A stretch of DNA of 64,000 nucleotides from Caryophanales bacterium UBA1188 (GCA_002310135.1 DBYK01000001.1:341712-405711); one strand, 5' to 3'; numbered from the stretch's first letter, positions 8,683 to 18,253 are shown. Translations and numbers: made by a program. Notes: generated from the sequence alone by a model not told the origin.

Positions 8683-10042
8683 CGCTATCCTCTTCTATCT
8701 TAACATTTAATTCTAAAGTGTTTATTCTATTGTTTTCTATATCTTTGATTTTAAAGGTTAGAATTGCGTATTCTATGCCTTCTTCTTCATCAAGTTCACT
8801 ATATAATACTTTAGAAATAATTCTAAATGACACTTCATCATCAATCATTGGAAGTCTTTCAAGCTTATCTTGAACCCAACCACCTATAGTGGTTGAATCG
8901 ATGTTTTCAAGAGGTTCTTCAAAAGAGAAATAATCGAATAAATTCTCAACTTCTAAATCTCCAGATACTAAATAATTATCTTCATCAACTTTTGTGATAG
9001 TAAATGGGACTTCATCATGTTCATCGAATATCTCGCCAACTAATTCTTCTAAGACATCTTCCATAGTAACAACCCCATCAAATCCACCATATTCATCAAG
9101 AACAATCGCTAAATGAACATTTCTTTGTTTAAGAAGCGAAAGTAGATTATCTGCGGTCATTGAACCTACTACAAATAATGGTTTTTGAAGTAGAGTTTTG
9201 ATTGTTTTTAGATTTGGTTTTTGTATAATTGCTTTAAAGAATTCTTTTTCATATAATATTCCTACTATATGATCTATTGTGCCTTCATAAACTGGAACTC
9301 TTGAATATTGATTATCGAAGAAGCATTTTCTTACTTCATCAAGTGGAGCATCAATATCAAGCACAATAGTATCAACTCTAGGAGTCATTATATTCTTAAC
9401 ATCTATAGTGGATAAATCTAATACTTTTTGAAGCATGTCTGCCTCATCTTTTTCGATTTCACCACTATCTTCCATTGAATCTATGATGTTTTCGAGATCA
9501 TCTGAAGAAATAGATTCTGAATCTGAATCAAGTTTATCAAGAGCAATCCTATTCATTTTATAGAATGGGTATGCGATTGGAGTTAAGATTTTAACTACTA
9601 CGTATAAAGGCCCAGATAATTTTAAGGCATTCTTTTCTGGAGATGCTTTACCATGTGATTTTGGAAGAATTTCTCCAAATATTAAAACGATTAAAGTGAT
9701 TACTAGAGTATTAACAATGTCTATCCAAGTTGCATCAGATTCAAATAAACCTAAAAATAGTCTTAAACCAAGTGTAGAAATAGCAATATTAACTAAGTTA
9801 TTGCCTATTAGAATTACGGATAAGACTTTATCGAAATTTTCAGTTAACCATAATGCTTTTCTTGATCCTTTCTTTTCTTCATCTATTAGAGTCATAAGTT
9901 TCGCTCTTGAAACGCTTGAATAAACAGTTTCTGATTTAGAAAAGAATGCAGAAAAGAATAAAAGAATTATTATAATTGAAGCATAAATAATGGTGCTTAC
10001 AACATTAATTGAATAAACTGTGTACGTAAGGTGAGGGTCCAT
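8669..10042 (-). CDS. CNNM/CorC-type membrane protein (DUF21, CBS pair, CorC domain)
   Basis: A 457-aa membrane protein of the HlyC/CorC/CNNM family, linked in other bacteria to Mg2+ or Co2+ efflux. Domains in order: DUF21 with about four membrane segments (about 15-190), two CBS domains (about 205-335, with NIMTPR and ILYEKEFF), and a C-terminal CorC_HlyC domain (about 350-440). The motif LDEYGGFDGVVTMEDVLEELVG at the CBS2/CorC junction is diagnostic. The gene lies between efp (1-bp gap) and the sirtuin gene (14-bp overlap), probably one transcript from the efp promoter. The older name haemolysin is not supported functionally. Confidence 0.92.
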   Translation of the reverse strand: MDPHLTYTVYSINVVSTIIYASIIIILLFFSAFFSKSETVYSSVSRAKLMTLIDEEKKGSRKALWLTENFDKVLSVILIGNNLVNIAISTLGLRLFLGLFESDATWIDIVNTLVITLIVLIFGEILPKSHGKASPEKNALKLSGPLYVVVKILTPIAYPFYKMNRIALDKLDSDSESISSDDLENIIDSMEDSGEIEKDEADMLQKVLDLSTIDVKNIMTPRVDTIVLDIDAPLDEVRKCFFDNQYSRVPVYEGTIDHIVGILYEKEFFKAIIQKPNLKTIKTLLQKPLFVVGSMTADNLLSLLKQRNVHLAIVLDEYGGFDGVVTMEDVLEELVGEIFDEHDEVPFTITKVDEDNYLVSGDLEVENLFDYFSFEEPLENIDSTTIGGWVQDKLERLPMIDDEVSFRIISKVLYSELDEEEGIEYAILTFKIKDIENNRINTLELNVKIEEDSDEQN

Positions 10043-10043
10043 A

Positions 10044-10607
10044 TTATTCTTTATATCTAGTGTCGTATTTACCAGTAGTTGTGTTTACGACAATTTTATC
10101 TCCATTATTGATAAATAAAGGAACTCTAATTCTTATTCCAGTTTCAAGTAGAGCTTCTTTTTGAACATTAGTTGCAGAATTACCTTTTTCTCCTGGAGGA
10201 GTTTCAGTAACCTCTAGAACAACTTTATCAGGAAGCGCAACACCTAGTACTTCTCCCATGTACATCTTTATATTGACATTTTTACCCATTGTTAAAAATT
10301 GGAGTTCATTAGCTATTTGTTCTTTAGGAATCTCAATTTGTTCATAAGTTTCGTTGTTCATGAACACAGCTTTGTCTCCTTCATCATATAAATAGTTCAT
10401 TTCGCATTTGTCGATTTGTGCAGTTTCAACTTTTACTCCAGCGTTGAATGTATAAGGGATGATAGCGCCTGTACGTAAATTTTTAAGTTTAGCATTAACG
10501 AATGCTCCACCCTTTCCAGGTTTAACATGTTGGAATTCCATAACTTCATAAACGTTAGAATCGAAAGTGATAGTTACACCAGTTTTAAATTCATTAGTAT
10601 TTATCAT
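10044..10607 (-). CDS. efp: Translation elongation factor P
   Basis: A 187-aa tRNA-shaped factor that rescues ribosomes stalled on polyproline. Three OB-like domains: KOW-like (1-65), central (66-128) and C-terminal (130-187, with ending NTTTGKYDTRY). The modified-residue loop reads KPGKGGAF with Lys32, the Bacillus-type context in which the lysine carries 5-aminopentanol rather than the E. coli beta-lysine (family knowledge; the modification itself is inference). A GGAGG site precedes the ATG. It is the first gene of the efp-CNNM-sirtuin cluster. Confidence 0.97.
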   Translation of the reverse strand: MINTNEFKTGVTITFDSNVYEVMEFQHVKPGKGGAFVNAKLKNLRTGAIIPYTFNAGVKVETAQIDKCEMNYLYDEGDKAVFMNNETYEQIEIPKEQIANELQFLTMGKNVNIKMYMGEVLGVALPDKVVLEVTETPPGEKGNSATNVQKEALLETGIRIRVPLFINNGDKIVVNTTTGKYDTRYKE

Positions 10608-10635
10608 ACTACCTCCTAATAATTTTACAAATAAA

Positions 10636-10664
10636 ATTATACAAGAAATAAGCGTTTTTGTCTA
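10636..10664 (-). promoter_or_regulatory. Promoter of efp
   Basis: Minus-strand TAGACA (10659-10664) and TATAAT (10636-10641) with 17-bp spacing, 29 bp before the efp ATG. Confidence 0.7.
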
Positions 10665-10733
10665 TAAGATTAAAATATTAGGTTTTTTTAATGGTTTAGT
10701 ATATAATACAAATAGTAAGAAGGTAGAAATGAT

Positions 10734-11135
10734 ATGATATATGCTCAATTTGATTTTTTATGGTTAGGAATAGCTCTCGTTGGGGGATTACTTTTAGGAT
10801 CGCTTTTTTCAAGCAATAAAAAAGTTGATATGAGTAAGATTGCTGGACTATCAAAAAAAGATTTTTTAGATACAAAAAGAATGGGAACTTTGGTAGATGT
10901 TAGAAACGAAAAATTATTTGAAGATGGAAAAATAGTAGGGGCTAAAAATCTTCCAAATAAAAGTGGAGCTAAATCATCACAAGTGAGAAAAGATATACCA
11001 ATATTTATATATGATGAAAACGGAAAGAGGGCGCTTAATATTGCGAAAGCATATGTTAAAGCTGGAGCTGAAATGGTATATTACCTAAAAGGCGGATATC
11101 AATCATTCATTAAAGGAGAGGATGATGTGAAGTAA
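10734..11135 (+). CDS. Membrane-anchored rhodanese-like protein lacking the catalytic cysteine
   Basis: 133 aa: one N-terminal membrane segment (about 6-26), then a rhodanese fold (about 40-130) with LVDVRNEKLFEDGKIVGAKNLP and a C-terminal YYLKGGYQSFI helix. The active loop, normally YCxxGxRS, reads YDENGKRA: Asp94 replaces cysteine, so sulfur transfer is unlikely. It may act as a binding or scaffold module (inference). The start is preceded by AAGG about 10 nt upstream. A terminator hairpin overlaps the stop codon. Confidence 0.75.
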   Translation: MIYAQFDFLWLGIALVGGLLLGSLFSSNKKVDMSKIAGLSKKDFLDTKRMGTLVDVRNEKLFEDGKIVGAKNLPNKSGAKSSQVRKDIPIFIYDENGKRALNIAKAYVKAGAEMVYYLKGGYQSFIKGEDDVK

Positions 11136-11151
11136 TTCTTCACATTTTTAT
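11126..11151 (+). terminator. Terminator overlapping the rhodanese-like stop codon
   Basis: 8-bp stem ATGTGAAG / CTTCACAT followed by a run of Ts. It ends 5 bp before the next start codon. Confidence 0.75.
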
Positions 11152-11155
11152 TTCT

Positions 11156-11932
11156 ATGAATAAGAAGTTATTGTTTAATATAGGAAAATGGCTATATTTT
11201 GGGATTTTTATTGTATTAGAACTACTAATATATACTTTATATATGTGCCAAGATTTTGGTGTTCAAATAGATTTAGACAATACATTAATCAAATATATAG
11301 GCATAGTTTCTGTAGTAGTTTTTTCATTCACATCAACTCTAGTAATATATGTTAAAGACTTATTAAATAAAGATGAGAATAAATATTCTAAAAGAGATGC
11401 ATTAATAACTTTATTTGCGCTCATATTCACTCTTATTGCGGATAGTTTTTTACTTCTAAAAAATGCATATTATGAAATAGGCGTTTCTTTCTTCATAGTT
11501 ACACAAATTTTATATTTCTTTAGACTAATTGTTGGGACAGATTTTAGTATGAAAAGAATTAATAGTTCAACTATCACAAGAGTTAGTTTATTCTTAATCG
11601 CAGTAGTATCTCTTCTTATATTAAATATGTTTTCAATTTTGAATTTAGTTGTAGGGTTTTATTTTATAAATCTAGTTATGAATTTAGTTGATTCAATTAT
11701 TTCTACTATTAAACTTAGAAAAGATAAGAAGAGATTCTTAACTGGATTATTCTTTTCGATTGGGCTACTTCTTTTTATAGGTTGTGATGTATCACTAGGG
11801 TTATCTCATCTACTTGGAATATTAAGCCAATATATATGGTTATTCTATTTACCATCACAAGTTATAATCGTTATTACATCTTTATCTTTATATGGCTTAA
11901 GTTATACTAAGGAGGAACAATATGGAATATAG
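11156..11932 (+). CDS. Polytopic membrane protein, possibly YhhN-like
   Basis: 258 aa with about eight hydrophobic segments spread over the length. No family is recognised with certainty. The acidic residues inside two helices (LIADSFLL at about residue 97 and FIGCDVSLGL at about 208) recall the paired aspartates of the YhhN/TMEM86 lysoplasmalogenase fold, so a remote relation is possible. No Shine-Dalgarno is visible: the sequence before the ATG is T-rich and belongs to the tail of the preceding terminator. The next gene overlaps it by 11 bp, so the two form a pair. Confidence 0.6.
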   Translation: MNKKLLFNIGKWLYFGIFIVLELLIYTLYMCQDFGVQIDLDNTLIKYIGIVSVVVFSFTSTLVIYVKDLLNKDENKYSKRDALITLFALIFTLIADSFLLLKNAYYEIGVSFFIVTQILYFFRLIVGTDFSMKRINSSTITRVSLFLIAVVSLLILNMFSILNLVVGFYFINLVMNLVDSIISTIKLRKDKKRFLTGLFFSIGLLLFIGCDVSLGLSHLLGILSQYIWLFYLPSQVIIVITSLSLYGLSYTKEEQYGI

Positions 11933-12593
11933 AAAAATAGATAAAATTATTTCATACATATTAATATTTATAACTGTCCCATTCATCATTTCTTTATCAA
12001 TTCTTCCTCCACTTATTTCAAGAAGTTTCTACTACAATCAAATTGATTCACTAGGGATAGCGCAAAATACTGGATATACCAAAGAAGAAATAATTGAGGC
12101 TTATGATGACGTTATGGATTTTATATGGCTTCATAAAGAATTCAAAACTGGTTCTTTAGAATACAGTGAAGATGGGAAAAGTCATTTTGAAGATTGTGTA
12201 CCACTATTTTGGTTAGATTTAATTGGGGCTATAGTTACTTCTTCTTTGATGCTTATAGTGCTCATATTAGTCTTAACTAAAATGATTAAAATTTATAGGC
12301 CAAAAGGATATTCACCACTATTTTTTGGGGCGATAATCACAATAAGCTTTATTGTGGTAATTGGAATAATTGGAATAATAGATTTCGATTTATTATTTAG
12401 AATATTCCATACGGTGTTCTTTCCTGGAAAAGATAATTGGCTTTTCAATCCATATACTGATCCAGTAATACTTATTCTTCCTTTAGAATTCTTCATGAAT
12501 TGTGGAATATTTATAGGAGTTAATTTCACAGTATTATCACTGATAATGATAGGATATGGAATATATACAAATAGAAAATTAATACAAAAATAA
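11922..12593 (+). CDS. Polytopic membrane protein of unknown function
   Basis: 223 aa, not recognised. Four hydrophobic segments are apparent (about 12-32, 95-117, 128-152, 185-215). A soluble 60-residue stretch between the first two contains YNQIDSLGIAQNTGYTKEE and an acidic patch before CVPLFWLD; it probably faces outside the cell. A tandem YTKEEIIEAYDDVMDF helix resembles the extracytoplasmic part of lipoprotein-like DUF1461 (TIGR01906) integral membrane proteins, which is the best guess. Translation is coupled to the upstream membrane gene (11-bp overlap, AAGGAGG site inside that gene). A bidirectional terminator follows. Confidence 0.55.
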   Translation: MEYRKIDKIISYILIFITVPFIISLSILPPLISRSFYYNQIDSLGIAQNTGYTKEEIIEAYDDVMDFIWLHKEFKTGSLEYSEDGKSHFEDCVPLFWLDLIGAIVTSSLMLIVLILVLTKMIKIYRPKGYSPLFFGAIITISFIVVIGIIGIIDFDLLFRIFHTVFFPGKDNWLFNPYTDPVILILPLEFFMNCGIFIGVNFTVLSLIMIGYGIYTNRKLIQK

Positions 12594-12620
12594 AATGTTT
12601 TGGAGTCCAAAACATTTTTT
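12592..12620. terminator. Bidirectional terminator between convergent genes
   Basis: A 13-bp inverted repeat (12592-12604 with 12606-12618) flanked by A-run and T-run. It serves the plus-strand membrane gene and the minus-strand thioesterase. Confidence 0.8.
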
Positions 12621-13105
12621 TATATTTCTTTTATATCATCTTCAACTATTATATTACATTCTTCATGAGATAATTCGCCTGTGATCTTTTTAAAATCTAA
12701 TTTGTAATACATTGCCTCTGCGGTAGCAAGTAAATTCCCATTAGAATCATACAACTCCCCAATTCCAGAAAAAAGTCTAGAACCATTTTTAGTTATTCTA
12801 CCAATGGCTTTAAGTTTGGTTGAGTATGGTACTTCTTTTCTAAATTTAACATTTATAGATGTCGTTACACCCCAAGTATCTTTTTCATATATCCAAATGG
12901 CTCTTCCTATTACTTCATCAAGCATCGCAGTAATTATTCCCCCATGGGTTCTACCTGGATAACTTTGATGATGTGGGTCATATTCAAATATGCTCACCAC
13001 ACTTTCATCTTCTACTTCATAAAATTTAGCTTTTAATCCATAATCATTATTTATTCCACATATGAAACAATAATTACTTAAAGGTTGAATTCTTACTACT
13101 TTCAT
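12620..13105 (-). CDS. PaaI-type hotdog thioesterase
   Basis: A 161-aa hotdog-fold protein (4HBT), predicted to hydrolyse acyl-CoA thioesters. Seen: YPGRTHGGIITAMLDEVIGRAIW (about 50-72), the long helix of the fold with the HGG motif and catalytic-type aspartate, and YSTKLKAIGRITKNGSRL in the second half. An N-terminal CFICG motif (Cys13, Cys16) is frequent in this subgroup. GGGTGG precedes the ATG. No operon partner points to a substrate; the physiological role is unknown. Confidence 0.82.
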   Translation of the reverse strand: MKVVRIQPLSNYCFICGINNDYGLKAKFYEVEDESVVSIFEYDPHHQSYPGRTHGGIITAMLDEVIGRAIWIYEKDTWGVTTSINVKFRKEVPYSTKLKAIGRITKNGSRLFSGIGELYDSNGNLLATAEAMYYKLDFKKITGELSHEECNIIVEDDIKEI

Positions 13106-13194
13106 CGTTTACCACCCTATAAATCATATCACATAAACATATTTATTTACAATAAATCAATAAACTACTATAATTTCTATTTGGGAGGTTAATT

Positions 13195-14475
13195 ATGACT
13201 AATCTTGAATATATAATTGATTTTAGCGTTCATTACGCAAAACAATTAATTGAAGCTGGAACTAATATAGAAAGAGTTAATTATAATATCGCAAGAATTC
13301 TAAATGCTTATAATTTAGAAGATGTCTCTATGCATTTGCTGAGTACTTTTATCTCCCTAAGCGCAAGAGATAATGAAGGAAATTATTGTCAAAGACAAAT
13401 TAAAATAGAACAATCTTTAGATTTAGATCTTGAAAAGATGAAAAACTTGAATAGGTTATCTCACATTATCGCAAAAGAAAAATGTGAACCTATAAAACTT
13501 AAAGAAATGCTTCATGAAGTGGAAGATAAGAAATATCCTATTTGGGTTACATTAATCGCATATTTCATCACCGTTCTTTGTATCGGAAGAATGTTTAATG
13601 GGGGTATACCTGAATTATTAATTATAGAAGTTAACACATTTATAATTTATGGATTAGGATTACTTTCTAATAAAATAAAACTAAATAAAATGATTAGCAG
13701 TTTTATTTCTATGTTCGTTGTGGTATCTATAGCCCTTCTTTCAACTAGAATAGGCTTTACCACAAATCATTATTCTATAATCATAGTTAATTCCCTCTTT
13801 TTATTCCCAGGTATTCCTCTTGTGAACGCCGCAAGAAATATTCTTTGTGGTAATGAGATGAATGGGGTTATAGAATTACTTAAGATCTTATTAAATGTAC
13901 TAATCATCTGTGCTGGAATAGGACTTGCCTTCTATTTCTTCGATAAAGGTCTTCCTACTCTTGAAGAATCAATAGTTGATAGAGACCCAAGAGATTTCTT
14001 CTCTTCTTTAGAACTTATAATTCTATCATTCTTCGCATCTTTAGGACTTGGAGTAGTATTTAATATCAATTTAAAAGATATTCTATTCGCAGGCTTAGGT
14101 GGAGCAATAATTAGAGCTGTCTATATATTATTTCAAATCATAGTGCCATATACTCTAGCTTATACAATTATGTCTTCCTTTATTGCGGCTCTATATTCAG
14201 AAATAATTGCGATAATTAAAAAAGAACCTTCGACTCTTTATCTTTATCCATCAATTATTCCAATTATTCCAGGAGGATTATTCTATTATTCATCACTCGG
14301 AATCATCTGGCAAAATTCAATTCTCTTTAATGAATATGCACCTGAATTACTTCTAGCTTTATCTGGAATAAGCGCAGGATTTGTGCTTTGTTCATCATTT
14401 GTATATTACATTAGAAAGTTTAAATTTAAAGCTATATTTGAACCTAAGAAAAAGATTGTGATAAATAAAAAATAA
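13195..14475 (+). CDS. Threonine/serine exporter family protein (ThrE), fused two-domain form
   Basis: A 426-aa inner-membrane protein. The N-terminal ~115 residues form the soluble DUF1212 domain (LIEAGTNIERVNYNI...VSMHLLSTFISLS). About ten membrane helices follow, made of the ThrE half and the ThrE_2 (DUF3815) half (from about residue 260), which are separate genes in many Bacillota. Characterised members export threonine or serine; substrate here is inferred from family only. GGGAGG sits 7 nt before the ATG. A terminator lies just after the stop. Confidence 0.88.
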   Translation: MTNLEYIIDFSVHYAKQLIEAGTNIERVNYNIARILNAYNLEDVSMHLLSTFISLSARDNEGNYCQRQIKIEQSLDLDLEKMKNLNRLSHIIAKEKCEPIKLKEMLHEVEDKKYPIWVTLIAYFITVLCIGRMFNGGIPELLIIEVNTFIIYGLGLLSNKIKLNKMISSFISMFVVVSIALLSTRIGFTTNHYSIIIVNSLFLFPGIPLVNAARNILCGNEMNGVIELLKILLNVLIICAGIGLAFYFFDKGLPTLEESIVDRDPRDFFSSLELIILSFFASLGLGVVFNINLKDILFAGLGGAIIRAVYILFQIIVPYTLAYTIMSSFIAALYSEIIAIIKKEPSTLYLYPSIIPIIPGGLFYYSSLGIIWQNSILFNEYAPELLLALSGISAGFVLCSSFVYYIRKFKFKAIFEPKKKIVINKK

Positions 14476-14500
14476 AGTTGAAACAGTGTTTCAACTTTTT
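14474..14500. terminator. Bidirectional terminator after the ThrE-type gene
   Basis: 11-bp stem AAAGTTGAAAC / GTTTCAACTTT with 3-nt loop and T-run; the convergent amidotransferase gene ends in it. Confidence 0.85.
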
Positions 14501-15108
14501 TATATCATATTCTTAAAATACTCAAATATCTTTATTCCATCAGTCATTCTTTCGGGGTGCCACTGAACTGCGATGATATTATCTTTTTCTATTCCTTCTA
14601 TCACATTATCTTTTGAAGTTGAAGTTATAGTTAATCCACATCCTAATTTATCAATAGATTGGTGATGAGAAGAATTCACAAAAGCTATAGGACCATATAT
14701 TTTATATAGAAATGAATTTTCAAGATTTTTTATTTCATGAAGGCAATCATCTTTTAATTTATGGTTTTTTATATCTAAATTAAGAGTACCATTGAAGTAC
14801 ACATTGATTAATTGAAGACCTCTACATATTCCAAGTATTGGTTTTTTATTTTTATAAAATTCATCAATTAATTTAAGACAAACTTTATCATATTCTTTGT
14901 CAGTTAAAGTGGTGGTTGAATTTCTTTCTTTTCCATATAAAGATGGATCAATATCCATTCCACCAGTTAAAATGAGACAGTCAAATAAAGAATGGTCTAT
15001 ATATGAATTAGTGGTGGTTGGATTAAGCCCAACTTTAATGCATGAATCAACATAATAAGCTGTCTTTTCTTTTGTATTTTTTGTGAGAACTAAAGCTTTA
15101 TTTTTCAT
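14500..15108 (-). CDS. Class I glutamine amidotransferase-like (gamma-glutamyl-GABA hydrolase family)
   Basis: A 202-aa peptidase C26 family protein, related to PuuD, which hydrolyses gamma-glutamyl amide bonds. Seen: LILTGGMDIDPSLYG (about 46-60), the nucleophile elbow ILGICRGLQLIN with its cysteine (about 101), and the His-Glu pair in AVQWHPERM (about 184-192). Somewhat shorter than PuuD (254 aa). It starts 3 nt after the C69 peptidase stop with no clear ribosome site, suggesting translational coupling. The pair may process gamma-glutamyl or other small peptides (inference). Confidence 0.85.
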   Translation of the reverse strand: MKNKALVLTKNTKEKTAYYVDSCIKVGLNPTTTNSYIDHSLFDCLILTGGMDIDPSLYGKERNSTTTLTDKEYDKVCLKLIDEFYKNKKPILGICRGLQLINVYFNGTLNLDIKNHKLKDDCLHEIKNLENSFLYKIYGPIAFVNSSHHQSIDKLGCGLTITSTSKDNVIEGIEKDNIIAVQWHPERMTDGIKIFEYFKNMI

Positions 15109-15111
15109 ACA

Positions 15112-16578
15112 CTAATTATCAAACCTATTATACCCATTCTTCATGTGTTCGCTTGCGTTTAATAATACTGTGCTTATAATTGAATCAGTCTCGGCCTTTA
15201 CGAAATCTACAATTTTTTGATTAGCTTCTTCCATCAAATCGTATTTTCCTTTTTCTTCCATGAGTTTATCATATTTATAAAGCAATTCTCTAACTCCATT
15301 CATTACTTTATTTTGATATCTTTCAATACTCATGATTGAAGTTGAATAATGTGAATCGGCTAGTGCTTGAAGAACTCTAGTTGACCAATATAAATTATCT
15401 AGTGATACATTTTTATTCACACTACTTAAATATGAAGGCATTTTAGATACATTTGAATAAAGCGGAACTGATACATTAAATGCATTTGATGCGAAAGAAA
15501 TCCACTCAATTCCCTTTATATTATCATCTTTATTTGGCCTAATCTGTAAGATGCCTGTGACATCAGTTCTATTTATTCCAATTGGTCTATACATTCCTTT
15601 TTTAGGGCTATCACCTCTTCCATAAGGGTTATATATAGTGCCTTGGTAATATGAAGATAAAATATATTTTATATCTTCAATAGTTATCTTGTGTTCAGGC
15701 TTTAATGACCAAGGAATATCGTCACTTTCAGGAGTATAATAAGCGTTCTCTCCATCCCAAACGAAAGTTCTAGGGTTGAAATACCTACACATATACCAAC
15801 CTCTTGGAGTGTTGTATACGTGGTCTTGATCGGTATGACTTCCAAACGCTAACCTTGGATTAAAATTAGATTCATCAAAAGATGTGTTTAAAAAATTAGA
15901 TTCGACAAATTCTTTTAAATCAGAAGAACATAGATTCGCCTTTTTCTCTTTATAAGCGTCAGAAAAATCGAATTTATCTAAACCGAATTGATTAGGCATC
16001 ACCACATATTCATCATCTTCTACTTTTCTTGCCATCCAGTGGTGACCACCTATAGTTTCAAACCACCATATTTCATTTTCATCATTAAAAGCTATACCAT
16101 TTGATTCATATGTGCCATATTTAGTTAAGAGTTCACCTAATCTGAGCACTCCTTCTCTTGCGGTTTTAATATATGGTAAGACTAGTACCACAAAATCTTC
16201 TTCACCTAGTCCGCCAGGTTTATCTTTTTCACCTTTCTTTTTAGCTTTTTCATATCTAACATATGGATCAAGCCCTAAGACTCTAGGATTAGATGTAGTA
16301 GTTTCTGTCGCAGTCATACCTACATTCTTTTCATTTATTCCAGTTGCGGCCCAAATACCATTTTTTAAATCAACACTAGGACAAGATGTATACCTAAATG
16401 GTTTTTCTTTAAGTTCTATTTCTAAGTGTCCTATCTTACTTTTATATATTTTAGGTTGGTCTTTAGGGTTAACCACAATTATTTTTTTGACATCGAAATG
16501 TCCATCATCAGTTCTTGCGATAATTAATGAGTTATCATTTGTCGCATTTTTTCCAACTAGTAAAGTAGTACAAGGCAT
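15112..16578 (-). CDS. C69 family dipeptidase
   Basis: A 488-aa Ntn-hydrolase peptidase, PepD type, acting on dipeptides. The N-terminus M-P-C-T-T places the nucleophilic cysteine at position 3, followed by LLVGKNATNDNSLIIARTDD as in the family. Conserved blocks NEKNVGMTATETTT and GIAFNDENEIWWFETIGGHHW are present. No signal peptide is seen, so it is cytosolic. GGAGG precedes the ATG. The amidotransferase gene follows after 3 nt, forming a two-gene unit. Confidence 0.92.
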   Translation of the reverse strand: MPCTTLLVGKNATNDNSLIIARTDDGHFDVKKIIVVNPKDQPKIYKSKIGHLEIELKEKPFRYTSCPSVDLKNGIWAATGINEKNVGMTATETTTSNPRVLGLDPYVRYEKAKKKGEKDKPGGLGEEDFVVLVLPYIKTAREGVLRLGELLTKYGTYESNGIAFNDENEIWWFETIGGHHWMARKVEDDEYVVMPNQFGLDKFDFSDAYKEKKANLCSSDLKEFVESNFLNTSFDESNFNPRLAFGSHTDQDHVYNTPRGWYMCRYFNPRTFVWDGENAYYTPESDDIPWSLKPEHKITIEDIKYILSSYYQGTIYNPYGRGDSPKKGMYRPIGINRTDVTGILQIRPNKDDNIKGIEWISFASNAFNVSVPLYSNVSKMPSYLSSVNKNVSLDNLYWSTRVLQALADSHYSTSIMSIERYQNKVMNGVRELLYKYDKLMEEKGKYDLMEEANQKIVDFVKAETDSIISTVLLNASEHMKNGYNRFDN

Positions 16579-16637
16579 ATTTTTACCTCCTTATTATTCT
16601 CTTCATTTTAACATGAAATATACAACATTTTAGATAT

Positions 16638-18137
16638 TTACTGTAATAATTGATTATTATCTATTATTTCATTATCTTTAATTTTGTCTTGACCATGCCA
16701 CTTGATATAGACAAAAAGTAGAGTAAGCGATATTATTGCGCAGACAAAATCAGAAATAGGTGTAGCCCATAGAATTAAATCTGGCCCAAAACTATTTTCG
16801 TTTTGAGAGGCAATAAAATGGAATATATACATAAGTGGTATATCTAATATTCCTTTTCTAAGCAAAGCTAAAATAAGGCTTCTCCAAGCTTTTCCTACAG
16901 CTTGGAAGAAAGATATAACTGTATAAGCTAAAGCTGATAGAGGCGCTCCTATACTCAAAATCTTTAAGAATAGCGAAGCATAGAGAATTGATTGTTCCTC
17001 ATGGACAAATATATTTGAAAATTGTCTTGCGAAAGTGAATGATAGAAGAGTACATAATAAAGCGATAGAAAAAGATATAAGCCCACTAACATAAACAATC
17101 TTGGTCATTCTCTTTCTATTACCACTAGATTTATTATATCCAATTAGTGGAAGTACTCCTTGAGACATACCTCTTACAATACTATGGGCGACCATATTAA
17201 TCTTCTTTGCGACTCCTACACCCGCAAGTGCAGAAGCGCTTAAAGATAAAGTCTCCTCAGTTAAAGCGTTTAGAGTTAATACAGTACCAACTAAATTATC
17301 TAAGATGATATAAGATATATTCTCACATAAAGTCATAAGACAAGCAGGTGTGCCTATTCTTAATACTTCTTTTGGAATGTTTTCGGATAATGCTTTACTT
17401 GAAAACTTTAATGAAATAACTAGTGTTTTTCTCTTTAAAAAGAATAGGACTAGATAATAAATTAACGCAACAACATTCGCAACTCCAGTCGCAAGAGCTG
17501 CTGCGATAGCGGCATCTTCAATATCAAAAATGACGAAAATGAAGATTGGATCTAATATACAATTTAAAATACCGCCAAGCGCTATACCGATTGATGCGTG
17601 AATTGATTTTCCTTGAGAACGAATGAGATGGGAAAATAGTGTATTAATCGCAGTAGGAATGCCAAATATACATACACAAAATAAAATATATTCTTCCGCA
17701 AATTTAGCGGTTAAAGGAGCTCCACCAGAAATAAAATATGCGATTGGTTTATTGATTAATAATATTAATAAAGAATATGCAAGAGTTGTGAATAGGCATC
17801 CCCAAAACGCAAATCTCGATGAATTCTTAGCTCTCCACAAATTACCTTTTCCAAGGCTTCTTGAAATAACGCTTGCGGCTCCAATCCCAAACAAATTACT
17901 GATTGCGGTTAATATCATATAAATAGGCATAGAAATTGTTACACCTGCGATTAGTTCACTCGCAAGAGATTCATCAATCATCTTACTTGCTTGACCAATA
18001 AAGAAAGTATCAACCATATTGTAGATAACTAATATTAACTGACTAATAATTGATGGAATTGCAAGAGAAAAAATAGCGTTTGTTACAGGCGTCTTTTCAA
18101 ATAACAATCTTTTCTTCTCATCCATATTATTAAGCAT
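16638..18137 (-). CDS. MATE family multidrug / cation antiporter
   Basis: About 499 aa with 12 predicted membrane helices in two homologous halves, typical of Na+- or H+-coupled multidrug extrusion. The N-terminal helix carries PSIISQLILVIYNMVDTFF, the family signature. The frame is open further upstream, but the start is placed at 18137 because an AGAGG site lies 5 nt before this ATG; the extra 25 upstream codons run into a terminator hairpin. No regulator is adjacent. Substrate unknown. Confidence 0.92.
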   Translation of the reverse strand: MLNNMDEKKRLLFEKTPVTNAIFSLAIPSIISQLILVIYNMVDTFFIGQASKMIDESLASELIAGVTISMPIYMILTAISNLFGIGAASVISRSLGKGNLWRAKNSSRFAFWGCLFTTLAYSLLILLINKPIAYFISGGAPLTAKFAEEYILFCVCIFGIPTAINTLFSHLIRSQGKSIHASIGIALGGILNCILDPIFIFVIFDIEDAAIAAALATGVANVVALIYYLVLFFLKRKTLVISLKFSSKALSENIPKEVLRIGTPACLMTLCENISYIILDNLVGTVLTLNALTEETLSLSASALAGVGVAKKINMVAHSIVRGMSQGVLPLIGYNKSSGNRKRMTKIVYVSGLISFSIALLCTLLSFTFARQFSNIFVHEEQSILYASLFLKILSIGAPLSALAYTVISFFQAVGKAWRSLILALLRKGILDIPLMYIFHFIASQNENSFGPDLILWATPISDFVCAIISLTLLFVYIKWHGQDKIKDNEIIDNNQLLQ

Positions 18138-18164
18138 ACTAACCTCTATACACCTAATTAAGTG

Positions 18165-18198
18165 AAAAAAATACAAAATCCAATTGGAATTGGATTTT
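18165..18198 (-). terminator. Terminator of the flavin reductase / esterase / DUF1295 operon
   Basis: 10-bp stem AAAATCCAAT / ATTGGATTTT (18175-18184 with 18189-18198) followed on the minus strand by a T-rich run. Confidence 0.75.
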
Positions 18199-18253
18199 AT
18201 GAGTATCTTCATTTAATTATTGATATTATAACATATATAAAATTATTAGTAAA

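Noticed and set aside
16638..18212. N-terminally extended MATE protein from 18212
   Set aside because: The extra residues run through the terminator hairpin of the upstream operon and lack a ribosome site; AGAGG lies before the ATG at 18137.
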